Position numbers and translations under genes: made by a program | Part shown: piece after piece, positions 53,141-61,647 of the stretch | How positions within the stretch are numbered: the first letter of the stretch is position 1 | How the letters are laid out: each line of letters starts with the position of its first letter | Notes under the pieces: model-generated | What the model saw: the letters and a program-made list of their open reading frames with translations, nothing else | The model's database searches: none | Told to the model about the DNA's origin: nothing | Assembly (NCBI RefSeq): GCF_000620465.1 | Contig: NZ_JIBE01000004.1 | Span: forward strand, 1,550,001-1,614,000 | Reading direction: 5' to 3' | Source of the DNA: Ralstonia sp. UNC404CL21Col | GTDB taxonomy: Bacteria; Pseudomonadota; Gammaproteobacteria; Burkholderiales; Burkholderiaceae | Length of the DNA: 64,000 bases

Positions 53141-53899
53141 TCAATTTGACCAGCCGCCGTCGATCAGGTGGACTTGCCCCGTCGTAAAGGCGGCCTCGTC
53201 GGAAGCCAGATAGGCGGCCAGCGCGGCAATCTCTTCCGGCTGCCCGAGGCGCCCCATCGGCTGGCGTGCGACGAACGCCGCTTCGACTTCCGCGCGCGGC
53301 TTGCCTTGCGTGCGGGCTTGTTCATCGATGCGCTGGGCGAGGGATGGCGATACCACCGTGCCGGGGCAGATCGCATTGCAGCGGATACCGCGCGCCACAA
53401 AGTCTGCCGCCACGGATTTGGTCAGCCCGATCACCGCCGCCTTCGATGCGCCATACACAAAGCGGTTCGGCACGCCCTTGATGCTCGACGCGGCGGACGA
53501 CATGTTGATGACACTGCCGCCGCCGCGTTCCAGCATGCCCGGCAGGAACGCGCGCAGGGTGCGGTACATCGACTTGACGTTGAGGTCGAACGAGAAATCC
53601 CACGCATCCTCATCGCACTCCAGCACCGAGCCGGCGTGTACGAAGCCCGCGCAGTTGAAGAGGATGTCGATGCCGCCAAGCTCGGCAGCGAGCGCATTGA
53701 CCTGCCCGGTATCGCGCACGTCGAGGCGGTGGACCTCGAACGGCACATCGTTCAATGCATCGATGCGCAGGTCGGTGGCGATGACGCGGGCGCCTTCGCG
53801 GGCGAAGCGCTCGGCGCAGGCGCGGCCGATGCCTTGCGCAGCGGCTGTCACGAGCGCGGTCTTGCCCGCCAGGCGCCCGGGGAAAGCGGCGCCGCTCAT
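53141..53899 (-). CDS. SDR oxidoreductase, similar to 2-keto-3-deoxy-L-fuconate dehydrogenase
   Basis: The 252-residue short-chain dehydrogenase has TAAAQGIGRACAERF for cofactor binding and an Asp (ATDLR) that favours NAD. NCAGFVHAGSVLECDE, INMSSAASSIKG and catalytic YGASK follow. It is close to DHRS6-like and 2-keto-3-deoxy-L-fuconate dehydrogenases, which oxidise C4 of a keto-deoxy sugar acid. The start overlaps the preceding NTF2-like gene (ATGA). Confidence 0.86.
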   Translation of the reverse strand: MSGAAFPGRLAGKTALVTAAAQGIGRACAERFAREGARVIATDLRIDALNDVPFEVHRLDVRDTGQVNALAAELGGIDILFNCAGFVHAGSVLECDEDAWDFSFDLNVKSMYRTLRAFLPGMLERGGGSVINMSSAASSIKGVPNRFVYGASKAAVIGLTKSVAADFVARGIRCNAICPGTVVSPSLAQRIDEQARTQGKPRAEVEAAFVARQPMGRLGQPEEIAALAAYLASDEAAFTTGQVHLIDGGWSN

Positions 53900-54354
53900 T
53901 CTTTGGGCAGCAGGTAGGCCTGGCGCGCAAACAGGCGCCAGCCGTCCGGATGCTTCTTCCACACCTGCAGCACGCCGATATGCGCGGTGCTCGTCTTGCC
54001 GTCGGGCAGGTTGTTGACGGAGTCGAACACGTGACGCACCCAGGCGTTGTCGCCGTTGACCTGCACGGCCTGGTTGGTCAGCGCAATCGACTTGAATGAA
54101 TTCGTGCCGTCCAGCGTCTTGAGGAAGGCTGCGCGGTCTTCCAGCTTGCCCGACGAGTGGCCGTAGGTCAGATCGTTCTCGATCAGCTTGGTGAGCGTGG
54201 CGCCGTCGCTGGCCACCATGGCAACGCGCAGGCGCTCCACGGCTTGCGCAACCGTGTCGGCATCGGTGGCGGCATGGGCGAGGGCGCTGCCGGCAGCGAG
54301 CGCAGCGGTCATCGCAACGCCCGCAATGCGGCGGACAAACGTGTGCAACAGCAT
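53896..54354 (-). CDS. Exported NTF2-like (DUF4440) protein
   Basis: The 152-residue precursor has a signal peptide ending near ALAHA-AT, then an NTF2/DUF4440 fold (LRVAMVASDGATLTKLIEND, then HIGVLQVWKKHPDGWRLFAR). GAGGAG precedes ATG 54354. It lies between kdgT and the SDR gene in one operon, so a periplasmic helper role in sugar-acid use is possible. The function is unknown. Confidence 0.82.
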   Translation of the reverse strand: MLLHTFVRRIAGVAMTAALAAGSALAHAATDADTVAQAVERLRVAMVASDGATLTKLIENDLTYGHSSGKLEDRAAFLKTLDGTNSFKSIALTNQAVQVNGDNAWVRHVFDSVNNLPDGKTSTAHIGVLQVWKKHPDGWRLFARQAYLLPKE

Positions 54355-54400
54355 GGGCAATCTCCTCTCTGATGGTGTGTGCGCTGCATCGCAGGCGGGG

Positions 54401-55417
54401 TCAGAAATGGGCTTCGCGGTGCGCGGCCTGTGGCGGCAGGCTTGCGGTTTCCGGCTCGGGCAACGGGGCCGCGCGGCCCACACGGCGCACCCACATCGCG
54501 GTCAGGATCGGCACGAGAATCGCAGTGACGAGGCACGCCGTGGCCACCAGCGCCGTGGCAGCCGGCACCATGGGTTTGAACCGGGGAATCATCTCGCCGA
54601 TGATGGCCGGATTGGCGACCGCCGCTCCGGCCGTGGACGATGCCGCCAGCCCTGCGGCGCCATTGCCGCCGGCGATGAACTTGTCCGCCAGAATGAGCGG
54701 CACGCCTGTGATGACGATCACCGTCAGGCCGAGCAGCAGGCCCGAGAGCCCGCTGTTGGCAATCACGTGCAGATCGATGCCGTTGCCCAGCGCAAAGCCG
54801 AAGAACGGAATGAGCGGATGCACGCAGCGGCCGAACAGCTCGCGCAATTCACTGTCGAGATTGCCCAGCGTAAAGCCGATCAGGAACGGCAGTACCGCCC
54901 CCACGAACAACCGAGGCTCGAACACCGCAACGCCCGTCGCCCCCAGGATCAACATGCTGACGAGCGGGCCCGATTCGACCGACATCAGCACGAACGCGCC
55001 GGCTTCTTCCTTGGTGCCGTACTGCTGCATGACGGCGGCGTAGAGGCCGCCGTTGGTCATGTCCATCGACGTGGTGATGGCCAGCACCGACAGCCCGGCA
55101 AGGATGCCGGTCTTGATGCCTTCGTCTGGGATGAACTGCGCAGCCACCAGCGTCGCCAGCCACGCCACGGCAATCTTGGTGACGAGCAGCGTGCCCGACT
55201 TGCGCAGCACCACGCCGGTGGCATGCAGGTCGATGGTCGCGCCCATGCAGAAGAACCACACCGCCAGGATCGGCACCGTGCCGGTGATCAGGCCGTTGGT
55301 GAACGAGCCGAAGTACTTCCCGGCATCGGGCGCGAACGTATGCACGCATGCGCCCAGCAGCAGCGGCACGAGCATCAGCCCGCCCGGAATGCGGTCAATC
55401 GCCTTCTTGATCTTCAC
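54401..55417 (-). CDS. kdgT: 2-keto-3-deoxygluconate permease
   Basis: The 338-residue membrane protein starts at GTG 55417 after GGAGGAG. It has the KdgT family patterns [40 protein letters not shown] and [18 protein letters not shown]. It imports 2-keto-3-deoxygluconate by proton symport. It heads the minus-strand operon of this sugar-acid island, with a palindromic operator over its likely promoter (TATAGT at 55479-55474 on the minus strand). Confidence 0.93.
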   Translation of the reverse strand: MKIKKAIDRIPGGLMLVPLLLGACVHTFAPDAGKYFGSFTNGLITGTVPILAVWFFCMGATIDLHATGVVLRKSGTLLVTKIAVAWLATLVAAQFIPDEGIKTGILAGLSVLAITTSMDMTNGGLYAAVMQQYGTKEEAGAFVLMSVESGPLVSMLILGATGVAVFEPRLFVGAVLPFLIGFTLGNLDSELRELFGRCVHPLIPFFGFALGNGIDLHVIANSGLSGLLLGLTVIVITGVPLILADKFIAGGNGAAGLAASSTAGAAVANPAIIGEMIPRFKPMVPAATALVATACLVTAILVPILTAMWVRRVGRAAPLPEPETASLPPQAAHREAHF

Positions 55418-55486
55418 GTCTCCTCCATGAGCCTCTATGGGCTCGGTTGGTCAAGGTCCAACATCGTGGAGTGACTATAGCGGATG

Positions 55487-55507
55487 ATGTGGAACGATGT
55501 TCCATAT
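55487..55507. promoter_or_regulatory. KdgR/IclR-type operator 1
   Basis: The core TGGAACGATGTTCCA (55490-55504) is a perfect 6-3-6 palindrome. Its arms resemble the enterobacterial KdgR core (GAAAC/GTTTC) with one changed base per arm. It covers the expected -35 zone of the kdgT promoter. Confidence 0.75.
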
Positions 55508-55595
55508 TTTTGACTTCGCGGATTTATCGTTTACCCTCGGCCGCAAATGTGTGCGGTGCAGCGTGCCCCAGCTTGATGCCGACTTCATCTCAAAA

Positions 55596-55616
55596 ATATG
55601 GATCGACGTTCCGTAT
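55596..55616. promoter_or_regulatory. KdgR/IclR-type operator 2
   Basis: The 21 bases match operator 1 at 17 positions (core TGGATCGACGTTCCG). The centres are 109 bases apart. It lies 80 bases before kduI, where a TTGATG at 55573-55578 could be the -35, so binding would block the kduI promoter. Confidence 0.65.
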
Positions 55617-55695
55617 TTCTGTTTTTTGTGCTTCAATCCAACCCAGAACGGCCGGCGGCGCAGGACATGCCGGTACATCCCAACGGAGAAACGGC

Positions 55696-56532
55696 ATGGA
55701 AGTGCGGCAAGGAATCCACAGCGAACACGCAAAAACCCTCGACACGGCGGGGCTGCGCCGGCAGTTTCTGGTGGAACAGGTGTTTGAGCGCGATGCGCTT
55801 CAGCTCACGTACAGCCATATCGACCGGATCATCGTTGGCGGCGCGTGGCCGGCGACGCGGCCGGTGGAGGTGCCGGCATCGCTGGCCAAGTCGATGGGCG
55901 TGAGTCATCTGCTGGAGCGCCGCGAGCTGGGTGCGATCAACATTGGCGGCGCGGGCTGGGTGGAAGTTGATGGCACGCGGCACGCCGTTGGCAATGAAGA
56001 GGCGATCTACATCGGCCAGGGCGGTCAGAACATCGTCTTCGGCAGCGACGATGCAGCGCGGCCCGCCAAGTTCTACATCAACTGTGCGCCGGCCCATACG
56101 GCGTATCCCACGCGCACGATCACGCTGGCGCAGGCGTCGCCCGAAACGCTGGGCGATCCGGCCACGAGCAACCGGCGCACGATCTACAAATTCATCGTGC
56201 CCGACGTGCTGCCCACCTGCCAGCTCTCGATGGGCATGACCAAGCTTGAGCCCGGCAGCCTGTGGAACACCATGCCGTGCCACACGCACGAGCGCCGCAT
56301 GGAGGTCTATTTCTATTTCAACCTGCCCGACAACGCCGCCGTGTTCCACATGCTCGGCGAGCCGCAGGAGACGCGCCACATCCTCGTCCACAACGAGCAG
56401 GCGGTGATCTCGCCAAGCTGGTCGATCCACTCCGGCGTGGGCACCCAGGCGTACACCTTCATCTGGGGCATGGTCGGCGAGAACCAGGTGTTCCACGACA
56501 TGGACCACATCGCCATCGCCGACCTGCGCTGA
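55696..56532 (+). CDS. kduI: 5-dehydro-4-deoxy-D-glucuronate isomerase
   Basis: The 278-residue enzyme starts at ATG 55696 after GGAGAAA and begins [20 protein letters not shown]. The cupin metal site is visible in [18 protein letters not shown] and HSGVGT. It isomerises 4-deoxy-L-threo-5-hexosulose uronate to 3-deoxy-D-glycero-2,5-hexodiulosonate in pectin and uronate breakdown. Confidence 0.95.
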   Translation: MEVRQGIHSEHAKTLDTAGLRRQFLVEQVFERDALQLTYSHIDRIIVGGAWPATRPVEVPASLAKSMGVSHLLERRELGAINIGGAGWVEVDGTRHAVGNEEAIYIGQGGQNIVFGSDDAARPAKFYINCAPAHTAYPTRTITLAQASPETLGDPATSNRRTIYKFIVPDVLPTCQLSMGMTKLEPGSLWNTMPCHTHERRMEVYFYFNLPDNAAVFHMLGEPQETRHILVHNEQAVISPSWSIHSGVGTQAYTFIWGMVGENQVFHDMDHIAIADLR

Positions 56533-56536
56533 CACC

Positions 56537-57322
56537 ATGCGGCTCGAGAATCCCTATCTCCAGAGCGCAAGCCTGTTCGACCTGACCGGCAAGGTGGCCA
56601 TCGTCACCGGCAGCAACACGGGGTTAGGCGCGGGCATGGCGACGGCGCTCGCGGCGGCTGGTTGCGACATCGTCGGGGCCAACCGCTCCGACCCGGCGGA
56701 GACGGCCGCGCGCGTGGAAGCGGCCGGCCGCCGGTTCGTCGACGTGCGCGCCGATCTGTCTTCTCTGGCGCCGATCGGCAGCATTGTCGAAGCCGCGATG
56801 GACACCTTCGGCCGCGTCGACATCCTCGTCAACAACGCCGGCATCATCCGCCGCTGTGACGCGCTGGAATTTTCCGAAGCCGATTGGGATGCGGTCATCG
56901 ACGTCAACCTCAAGGGTGTGTTCTTTCTCTCGCAGGCGGTGGCGCGGCAGTTCGTGCAGCAAGGCGGGCGCGGCAAGATCATCAACGTGGCGTCAATGCT
57001 GTCGTTCCAGGGCGGCATTCGCGTGCCGTCTTACACGGCATCCAAGAGCGGTGTGCTGGGGCTCACCCGGCTGCTCGCCAACGAGTGGGCGGGGCGCGGC
57101 ATCAACGTCAACGCCATCGCGCCGGGCTACATGGAAACCGACAACACAGCGCAACTGCGCGAAGACCGGCAGCGCAGCGAAGAGATCCTGGCGCGTATTC
57201 CGGCCGGGCGCTGGGGCGTGCCGGACGACCTTGCGGGCGCTGTGGTGTTTCTGGCGTCGGCCGCATCGGATTACGTGCACGGCCACACGCTCGCGGTGGA
57301 TGGCGGCTGGCTGGCGCGATAG
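56537..57322 (+). CDS. kduD: 2-dehydro-3-deoxy-D-gluconate 5-dehydrogenase
   Basis: The 261-residue SDR has VTGSNTGLGAGMATALA, NNAGIIRR, catalytic YTASK and GYMETDNTAQLREDRQR, the last being specific to KduD. It reduces the KduI product to 2-keto-3-deoxygluconate. It follows kduI by four bases. Confidence 0.93.
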   Translation: MRLENPYLQSASLFDLTGKVAIVTGSNTGLGAGMATALAAAGCDIVGANRSDPAETAARVEAAGRRFVDVRADLSSLAPIGSIVEAAMDTFGRVDILVNNAGIIRRCDALEFSEADWDAVIDVNLKGVFFLSQAVARQFVQQGGRGKIINVASMLSFQGGIRVPSYTASKSGVLGLTRLLANEWAGRGINVNAIAPGYMETDNTAQLREDRQRSEEILARIPAGRWGVPDDLAGAVVFLASAASDYVHGHTLAVDGGWLAR

Positions 57323-57405
57323 GCAAATCGGCGGGTGGATTGATGGAACGCGGTATGAGACCGGTTATGCTCTCTCCAGATTTTGAAATCACGGAACCAC
57401 GAGAG

Positions 57406-58257
57406 ATGAAAGCCACGCCCCGGCAACGCAAGCCGGAAGATCCGTCCGCCAATGAACCCCTTGATACCGGTGCGGATAAAGCCGAATCGGTCTCGGCGGT
57501 CGACAAGGTGTTCACCATCCTGGCCGCGATGGGGGAGCTTGGCGCCGTTGGCCCGAGCGAACTGTCGCAGCGCCTTGGCATGTCAAAGACGACCGTGCAC
57601 CGTTTCCTGCAGTCGCTCAAAGGCCTCGGCTATGTTGCACAGGAAGGCGACACCGATCGGTATCGGCTGACCATCCGCCTGTTCGAGCTTGGCGCCAAGG
57701 CGCTGGAAAACGTCGACCTCGTCCGCGAGGCCGACACCGAAATGCGCCGCATCGGTCAGCTCACGCGCGAGGCCGTCCACCTCGGCGCGTTTGACGAAGA
57801 CGCCATCATCTACATCCACAAGATCGATGCCGATTACGGCTTGCGCATGCAGTCGCGCATCGGCCGGCGCAATCCGCTGCACAGCACGGCCATCGGCAAG
57901 GTGCTGCTGGCCTACATGCCGCCGGAAGAGGCGCGCGAGGTGCTGTCGAAGGTCGAGTTCAGGAAGTCCACGCAGAAGACGCTCGCCTCCGCCGAGGCCG
58001 TGCTGAGCATCCTGCCGCGCGTGCGTCAGCAAGGTTTTGGCGAAGACAACGAAGAGCAGGAAGACGGGCTGCTGTGCATTGCCGTGCCGGTATTCGACCG
58101 CTTTGGCCGCGTGATTGCAGGGCTGTCGATCTCGTTCCCGACCATGCGTTGCGGCGCCGATACCAAGGCGCATTACGTTGCGCTGCTGCAGCAGGCAGGG
58201 GCGGCGATCTCGTCGCGCCTTGGGCATCACCCCGCATCCGCATCCGCATCTGACTGA
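57406..58257 (+). CDS. kdgR: IclR-family regulator KdgR
   Basis: The 283-residue protein is close to E. coli KdgR throughout (LSQRLGMSKTTVHRFLQSLK, then MQSRIGRRNPLHSTAIGKVL and QGFGEDNEEQEDGL). It has the IclR winged helix followed by the effector domain that binds keto-deoxy sugar acids. ATG 57406 follows CGAGAG; in-frame starts at 57343 or 57355 would lengthen it. It probably represses both arms of the island through the two operators at 55487 and 55596. Confidence 0.92.
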   Translation: MKATPRQRKPEDPSANEPLDTGADKAESVSAVDKVFTILAAMGELGAVGPSELSQRLGMSKTTVHRFLQSLKGLGYVAQEGDTDRYRLTIRLFELGAKALENVDLVREADTEMRRIGQLTREAVHLGAFDEDAIIYIHKIDADYGLRMQSRIGRRNPLHSTAIGKVLLAYMPPEEAREVLSKVEFRKSTQKTLASAEAVLSILPRVRQQGFGEDNEEQEDGLLCIAVPVFDRFGRVIAGLSISFPTMRCGADTKAHYVALLQQAGAAISSRLGHHPASASASD

Positions 58258-58366
58258 GCGCTCTGCAGGATCAGCCAGTCCGTCCTATCCTCTGCGTTGT
58301 CTCTCGCATCTGAGATCTGAGCCTGTGCGCTCAGCATTCCATTCCCACCGTATTGGAGTCGATCAC

Positions 58367-59419
58367 ATGCGTTACAACCAGCTGGGCCGGACCGGCCTGT
58401 TCGTATCGGAGCTGTGCCTGGGCACGATGACCTTCGGCGGCAACGACGGCATCTGGCAGCACATTGGTGATTTGCAGCAAGCCGATGCCGAGCGCCTGAT
58501 CGGGCGCGCGCTCGACGCCGGCATCAACTTCATCGACACGGCCGACGTGTACGCCAACGGCGCTGCTGAACAGATGACGGGGCAGGCGCTCAAGAACCTG
58601 AAGGTGTCGCGCGACAGCGTGGTCGTCGCCACCAAGGTGTTCGGCCAGACCGGTGAGAGCGTGAATGCGCGCGGCGCTTCGCGTTTCCACATCATGGATG
58701 GCATCAAGGCGAGCCTGAAGCGGCTGCAGCTCGACCATATCGATCTCTATCAGATCCATGGTTTCGACCCGGCCACGCCCATTGAGGAAACGGTGCGTGC
58801 GCTCGATACGCTCGTGCAGCATGGTCATGTGCGCTATGTGGGCGTATCGAATTGGGCGGCGTGGCAGATCGTCAAGGCGCTGGGGATTGCGGAACGCCTC
58901 GGCTGTGCGCGCTTCGAAAGCCTGCAGGCGTATTACACCGTGGCCGGCCGCGACCTCGAGCGCGAACTCGTGCCGATGCTCAAGAGCGAAGGCCTCGGCC
59001 TGATGGTGTGGAGCCCGCTGGCCGGCGGGCTGCTCAGCGGCAAATACACGCGCGAGCAGCACGGCGAGCAAGACAGCCGCCGCAACAAGTTCGACTTCCC
59101 GCCGGTGGACCGGGCGCGCGCCTACACCTGCGTCGATGCCATGCGCGTCATGGCCACGGCGCGCAGCGTGTCGGTCGCGCAGATTGCGCTCGCCTGGCTG
59201 CTGCATCAACGCGCGGTCACCACCGTGATCGTCGGTGCGAAGAAGATCGAGCAGCTCGACGACAACATTGCCGCCACCAAGGTCGAACTGACGGCAGAAG
59301 AGCTGTCGCAGCTCGACGAACTGAGCAAGCTTCCGCCCGAATACCCGGGTTGGATGCTGGAGCGGCAAGGCGAGTACCGGCGCGGGCAGCTTGCCGGAAC
59401 CCGGCACGCTGCGCGCTAA
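58367..59419 (+). CDS. Aldo/keto reductase
   Basis: The 350-residue (beta/alpha)8 NADPH enzyme has the AKR patterns [26 protein letters not shown] and GVSNWAAWQ, and [17 protein letters not shown] near the end. It resembles the YajO/Tas-like branch. TTGGAG lies upstream of ATG 58367. It ends the plus-strand group of the uronate island and may reduce a related aldehyde or keto sugar. Its stop overlaps that of the convergent prfH frame. Confidence 0.9.
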   Translation: MRYNQLGRTGLFVSELCLGTMTFGGNDGIWQHIGDLQQADAERLIGRALDAGINFIDTADVYANGAAEQMTGQALKNLKVSRDSVVVATKVFGQTGESVNARGASRFHIMDGIKASLKRLQLDHIDLYQIHGFDPATPIEETVRALDTLVQHGHVRYVGVSNWAAWQIVKALGIAERLGCARFESLQAYYTVAGRDLERELVPMLKSEGLGLMVWSPLAGGLLSGKYTREQHGEQDSRRNKFDFPPVDRARAYTCVDAMRVMATARSVSVAQIALAWLLHQRAVTTVIVGAKKIEQLDDNIAATKVELTAEELSQLDELSKLPPEYPGWMLERQGEYRRGQLAGTRHAAR

Positions 59420-60033
59420 TCTGCCGGCTCAAAACCTTCGCCTTTGAAAACGCGGCGCGGGTTGCCGCGCTCCACCTGCAGATGGAGCGCGCGCCGCTGC
59501 GCACGCTGTGCCGCATCGGCAGCCGCATCGTGGTCCGCCAGCTTATGAGCGAGCAGCAGCACGGCCAGCCGCTTGTTGGCGTGCTGGCTGCGCTCCGTCT
59601 GCACCTTCACGCTGATGCCTGTGGCGATATGTGTGGCCCGTACGGCCGACTCCGTCTTGTTGACATGCTAGCCGCCCGGTCCCGAAGAACGTGTGGTCTC
59701 GAAGCGGATCTCGCCCGGTAGCGTTTCCGACGGCGCCGCACAGCGCGCCACCCCGGCGAACCAATTCTTGCGAGCGTGTCGCGGTCGATAGGGGCTCGGG
59801 CAGATCCATTGGATCGTGCCTTCCCAGGCTCGCGCCACGGTCTCCTCGGCATCGCCGTCCAGGCTGATCAAGGCAGAACGCAGGGTGCCGGCACGTTCAC
59901 CGTCTTCCTGTTCCAGCAGTTCGAGCTGGACACCTGCGTCTGCGGACTCGCGTTGCAGGCGGTCCAGCGCTTTCGCCACGGCCAGCTCGCATTCGGCCGG
60001 CCCCTGCGCAGAAGAGAGTTGCAATAACACCAT
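59416..60033 (-). pseudogene. prfH: Peptide release factor H gene with amber codon at the GGQ glutamine
   Basis: The frame would encode 205 residues. From ATG 60033 (overlapping the rtcB stop as TGATG) it reads intact through RFETTRSSGPGG, then a TAG at 59670-59668, codon 122, then [13 protein letters not shown] to a TAG at 59416. The expected residue at codon 122 is the Gln of the universal GGQ motif (CAG to TAG, one transition). PrfH is a release factor homologue that frees peptide from ribosomes whose 16S decoding centre has been cut, before RtcB re-ligation. As written the gene makes a 121-residue inactive fragment unless the amber is read through. The rest shows no decay. Confidence 0.8.
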
Positions 60034-61160
60034 CAGCAGCACTCCCCGCGTGTCTTGTACGTCAGCACCGGGCGCAGGCGCGCGAGCACCTTGACCAGGC
60101 CGGCGTCCACCAGCGGCGCGATCACGCTCTCGATCGGCTTGTAGGCTTCGGGCGCTTCTTCGTAAATCAACTGCTTGTCTTCGCAGATGACGTGGCTGCC
60201 GAGCTTCGTGCGATTGAGCTGCGCAGGCGTGAAGCGGCGGATGAGCCGGTCTTTGCACTCGCTGCGCATCCACTTGCGACCCGCGCCGTGGGCGAGCGAG
60301 AACAAGCCGTGCTCGCTCGGGCGTGGCGCGACGAGGTAGCTGTAATCGCCACGCGAACCGGGAATGACGACCACGCCGGCATCCGACGGCGTCGCGCCCT
60401 TGCGATGCAGCCAGCCGCGTTCGCCAAACACCGTGGCCGGTGCGACAAAGTTGTGATGCACGTCGAGCAGCGCCTTGCCCTGCGCGTGCAGGCGGTCGAG
60501 CATGCGACGCGCGATCAGTTCGCGGTTGGCCTTGGCAAAGTGCAGCGCCGTGTCGTGGCGCGTCAGATAAGCGGCGCACGCCGCATCATCCTGCGCGAGC
60601 CCGGCGTGCCCATACGCGCGCACATGCTCATCGAGGATGGCTTGGCCGAGCCCGCGCGAGCCGCTATGCACGAGCAGCAGAAGCTGGCGCGGGTCCAGCG
60701 GCAGGTTCTCTGCATCGTAGATCTCGTCGATGCGCTGCAGCTCCGCAAAGTGGTTGCCACCGCCGATGGTGCCCAGCGCGGCATCGAAGCCCGTATCCGC
60801 CGGCGCCAACGCGGCGGCAAGCTCGCGCCAGCTTTCGTCGAGCGGCGTGTCGATGTTGCCCAGACGCTTTTCAAGCTTGTCGAGGCTGACTTTGCTGGCA
60901 TCGAGGTGGGTGGACCACAGCGTCATGCCGCAGCCGATGTCGTTGCCGATTAGCGCCGGATACAGGCGGCCAACGGAGAAAAATGCGGCGCCAACGGGAT
61001 AACCGCGACCGGGATGCAGGTCGGGCATGCCGGCCACATGCCGCATGCCGTCGAGCGCTTTGGTGGTTTGAAGTTGCCGGATCGCGTCGCCTTCGATCCA
61101 GGTGTCGTCCGAGGCGATCAGGGAGACGCCGTCGAACAAATGCAAGATGCAATTGCCCAT
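60033..61160 (-). CDS. rtcB: RtcB-family RNA ligase, PrfH-linked type
   Basis: The 375-residue ligase has the metal and active-site motifs DLHPGRGYPVGAA, NDIGCGM and GTIGGGNHFAE, HSGSRGLG, and guanylylated His in LAHGAGRKW. It joins RNA 3'-phosphate or cyclic phosphate to 5'-OH ends with Mn2+ and GTP. Coupling to prfH marks it as the RtcB2 type that repairs 16S rRNA cut by ribotoxins. It is shorter than the tRNA-splicing type RtcB. No RtcR gene is seen. Confidence 0.93.
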   Translation of the reverse strand: MGNCILHLFDGVSLIASDDTWIEGDAIRQLQTTKALDGMRHVAGMPDLHPGRGYPVGAAFFSVGRLYPALIGNDIGCGMTLWSTHLDASKVSLDKLEKRLGNIDTPLDESWRELAAALAPADTGFDAALGTIGGGNHFAELQRIDEIYDAENLPLDPRQLLLLVHSGSRGLGQAILDEHVRAYGHAGLAQDDAACAAYLTRHDTALHFAKANRELIARRMLDRLHAQGKALLDVHHNFVAPATVFGERGWLHRKGATPSDAGVVVIPGSRGDYSYLVAPRPSEHGLFSLAHGAGRKWMRSECKDRLIRRFTPAQLNRTKLGSHVICEDKQLIYEEAPEAYKPIESVIAPLVDAGLVKVLARLRPVLTYKTRGECC

Positions 61161-61256
61161 GAATGGTCCATATCAGGTCTGAAAAAAAATCTGATGTGGC
61201 AGGCCGAAGGCCGGGGCAATGCGAAGACGCTGCGAACTACAGCGCGAGAGATTCGA

Positions 61257-61301
61257 TCAACCCAGGCAAGGGCCTGCAAAGGGGAAAGCAAGGTGACGCA
61301 T
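61257..61301 (-). CDS. Possible 14-residue leader peptide upstream of rtcB
   Basis: ATAGGAGGAAAAAACATC places a near-perfect ribosome-binding site before ATG 61301. The frame encodes MRHLAFPFAGPCLG and stops at TGA 61257, 97 bases before the rtcB start. Between them lie GGCC-TTC-GGCC and then a run of eight T. This is an arrangement like a translation-sensing leader with an attenuator. Expression is unproven. Confidence 0.4.
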   Translation of the reverse strand: MRHLAFPFAGPCLG

Positions 61302-61348
61302 GATGTTTTTTCCTCCTATGCAAAATGGTTGATCGGTAAGCGGGGCGG

Positions 61349-61378
61349 ATACTAGCACCGCGCTTTGCGCACTCGCAA
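61349..61378 (-). promoter_or_regulatory. Candidate rtcB promoter
   Basis: On the minus strand TTGCGA (61378-61373) and TAGTAT (61354-61349) are separated by 18 bases, each with four of six consensus bases. A GCGC-AAA-GCGC dyad sits in the spacer. Confidence 0.4.
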
Positions 61379-61422
61379 GTACGATCAAACGTAAGTGTTG
61401 GATTGTTGAAACGCGACCGCGC

Positions 61423-61629
61423 TCAGGTGGCACCTGCTGGCAATGCCAGTCGCGCCGCGGTCAGCGCTTCGCGCAGGACCGCCATGTCGCCGATATGGTT
61501 TGCGAGCAGCAGGATGAGCTGCGCATTGAGCATCGCGCTGTGCTCGTCGCTCAGGTTGCGGTGCGCGTCGACCAGCGCCTCGTAGAAATCGTCCGGACGG
61601 GGCAGGTTGGGTTGCGTGTTCAGCGGCAT
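61423..61629 (-). CDS. DUF2783 small protein
   Basis: The 68-residue protein PNLPRPDDFYEALVDAHRNL with SAMLNAQLILLLANHIGD is typical of DUF2783. The family is of unknown function and is usually encoded right after an FAD-dependent aromatic hydroxylase, as here (18 bases downstream). Confidence 0.88.
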   Translation of the reverse strand: MPLNTQPNLPRPDDFYEALVDAHRNLSDEHSAMLNAQLILLLANHIGDMAVLREALTAARLALPAGAT

Positions 61630-61647
61630 GGTGATCGCGGTATTGGC

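Noticed and set aside
59416-59610. Separate small gene starting at an internal ATG (MKVQTERS...)
   Set aside because: It is the C-terminal part of the prfH frame, in phase with the upstream part across the single amber codon.
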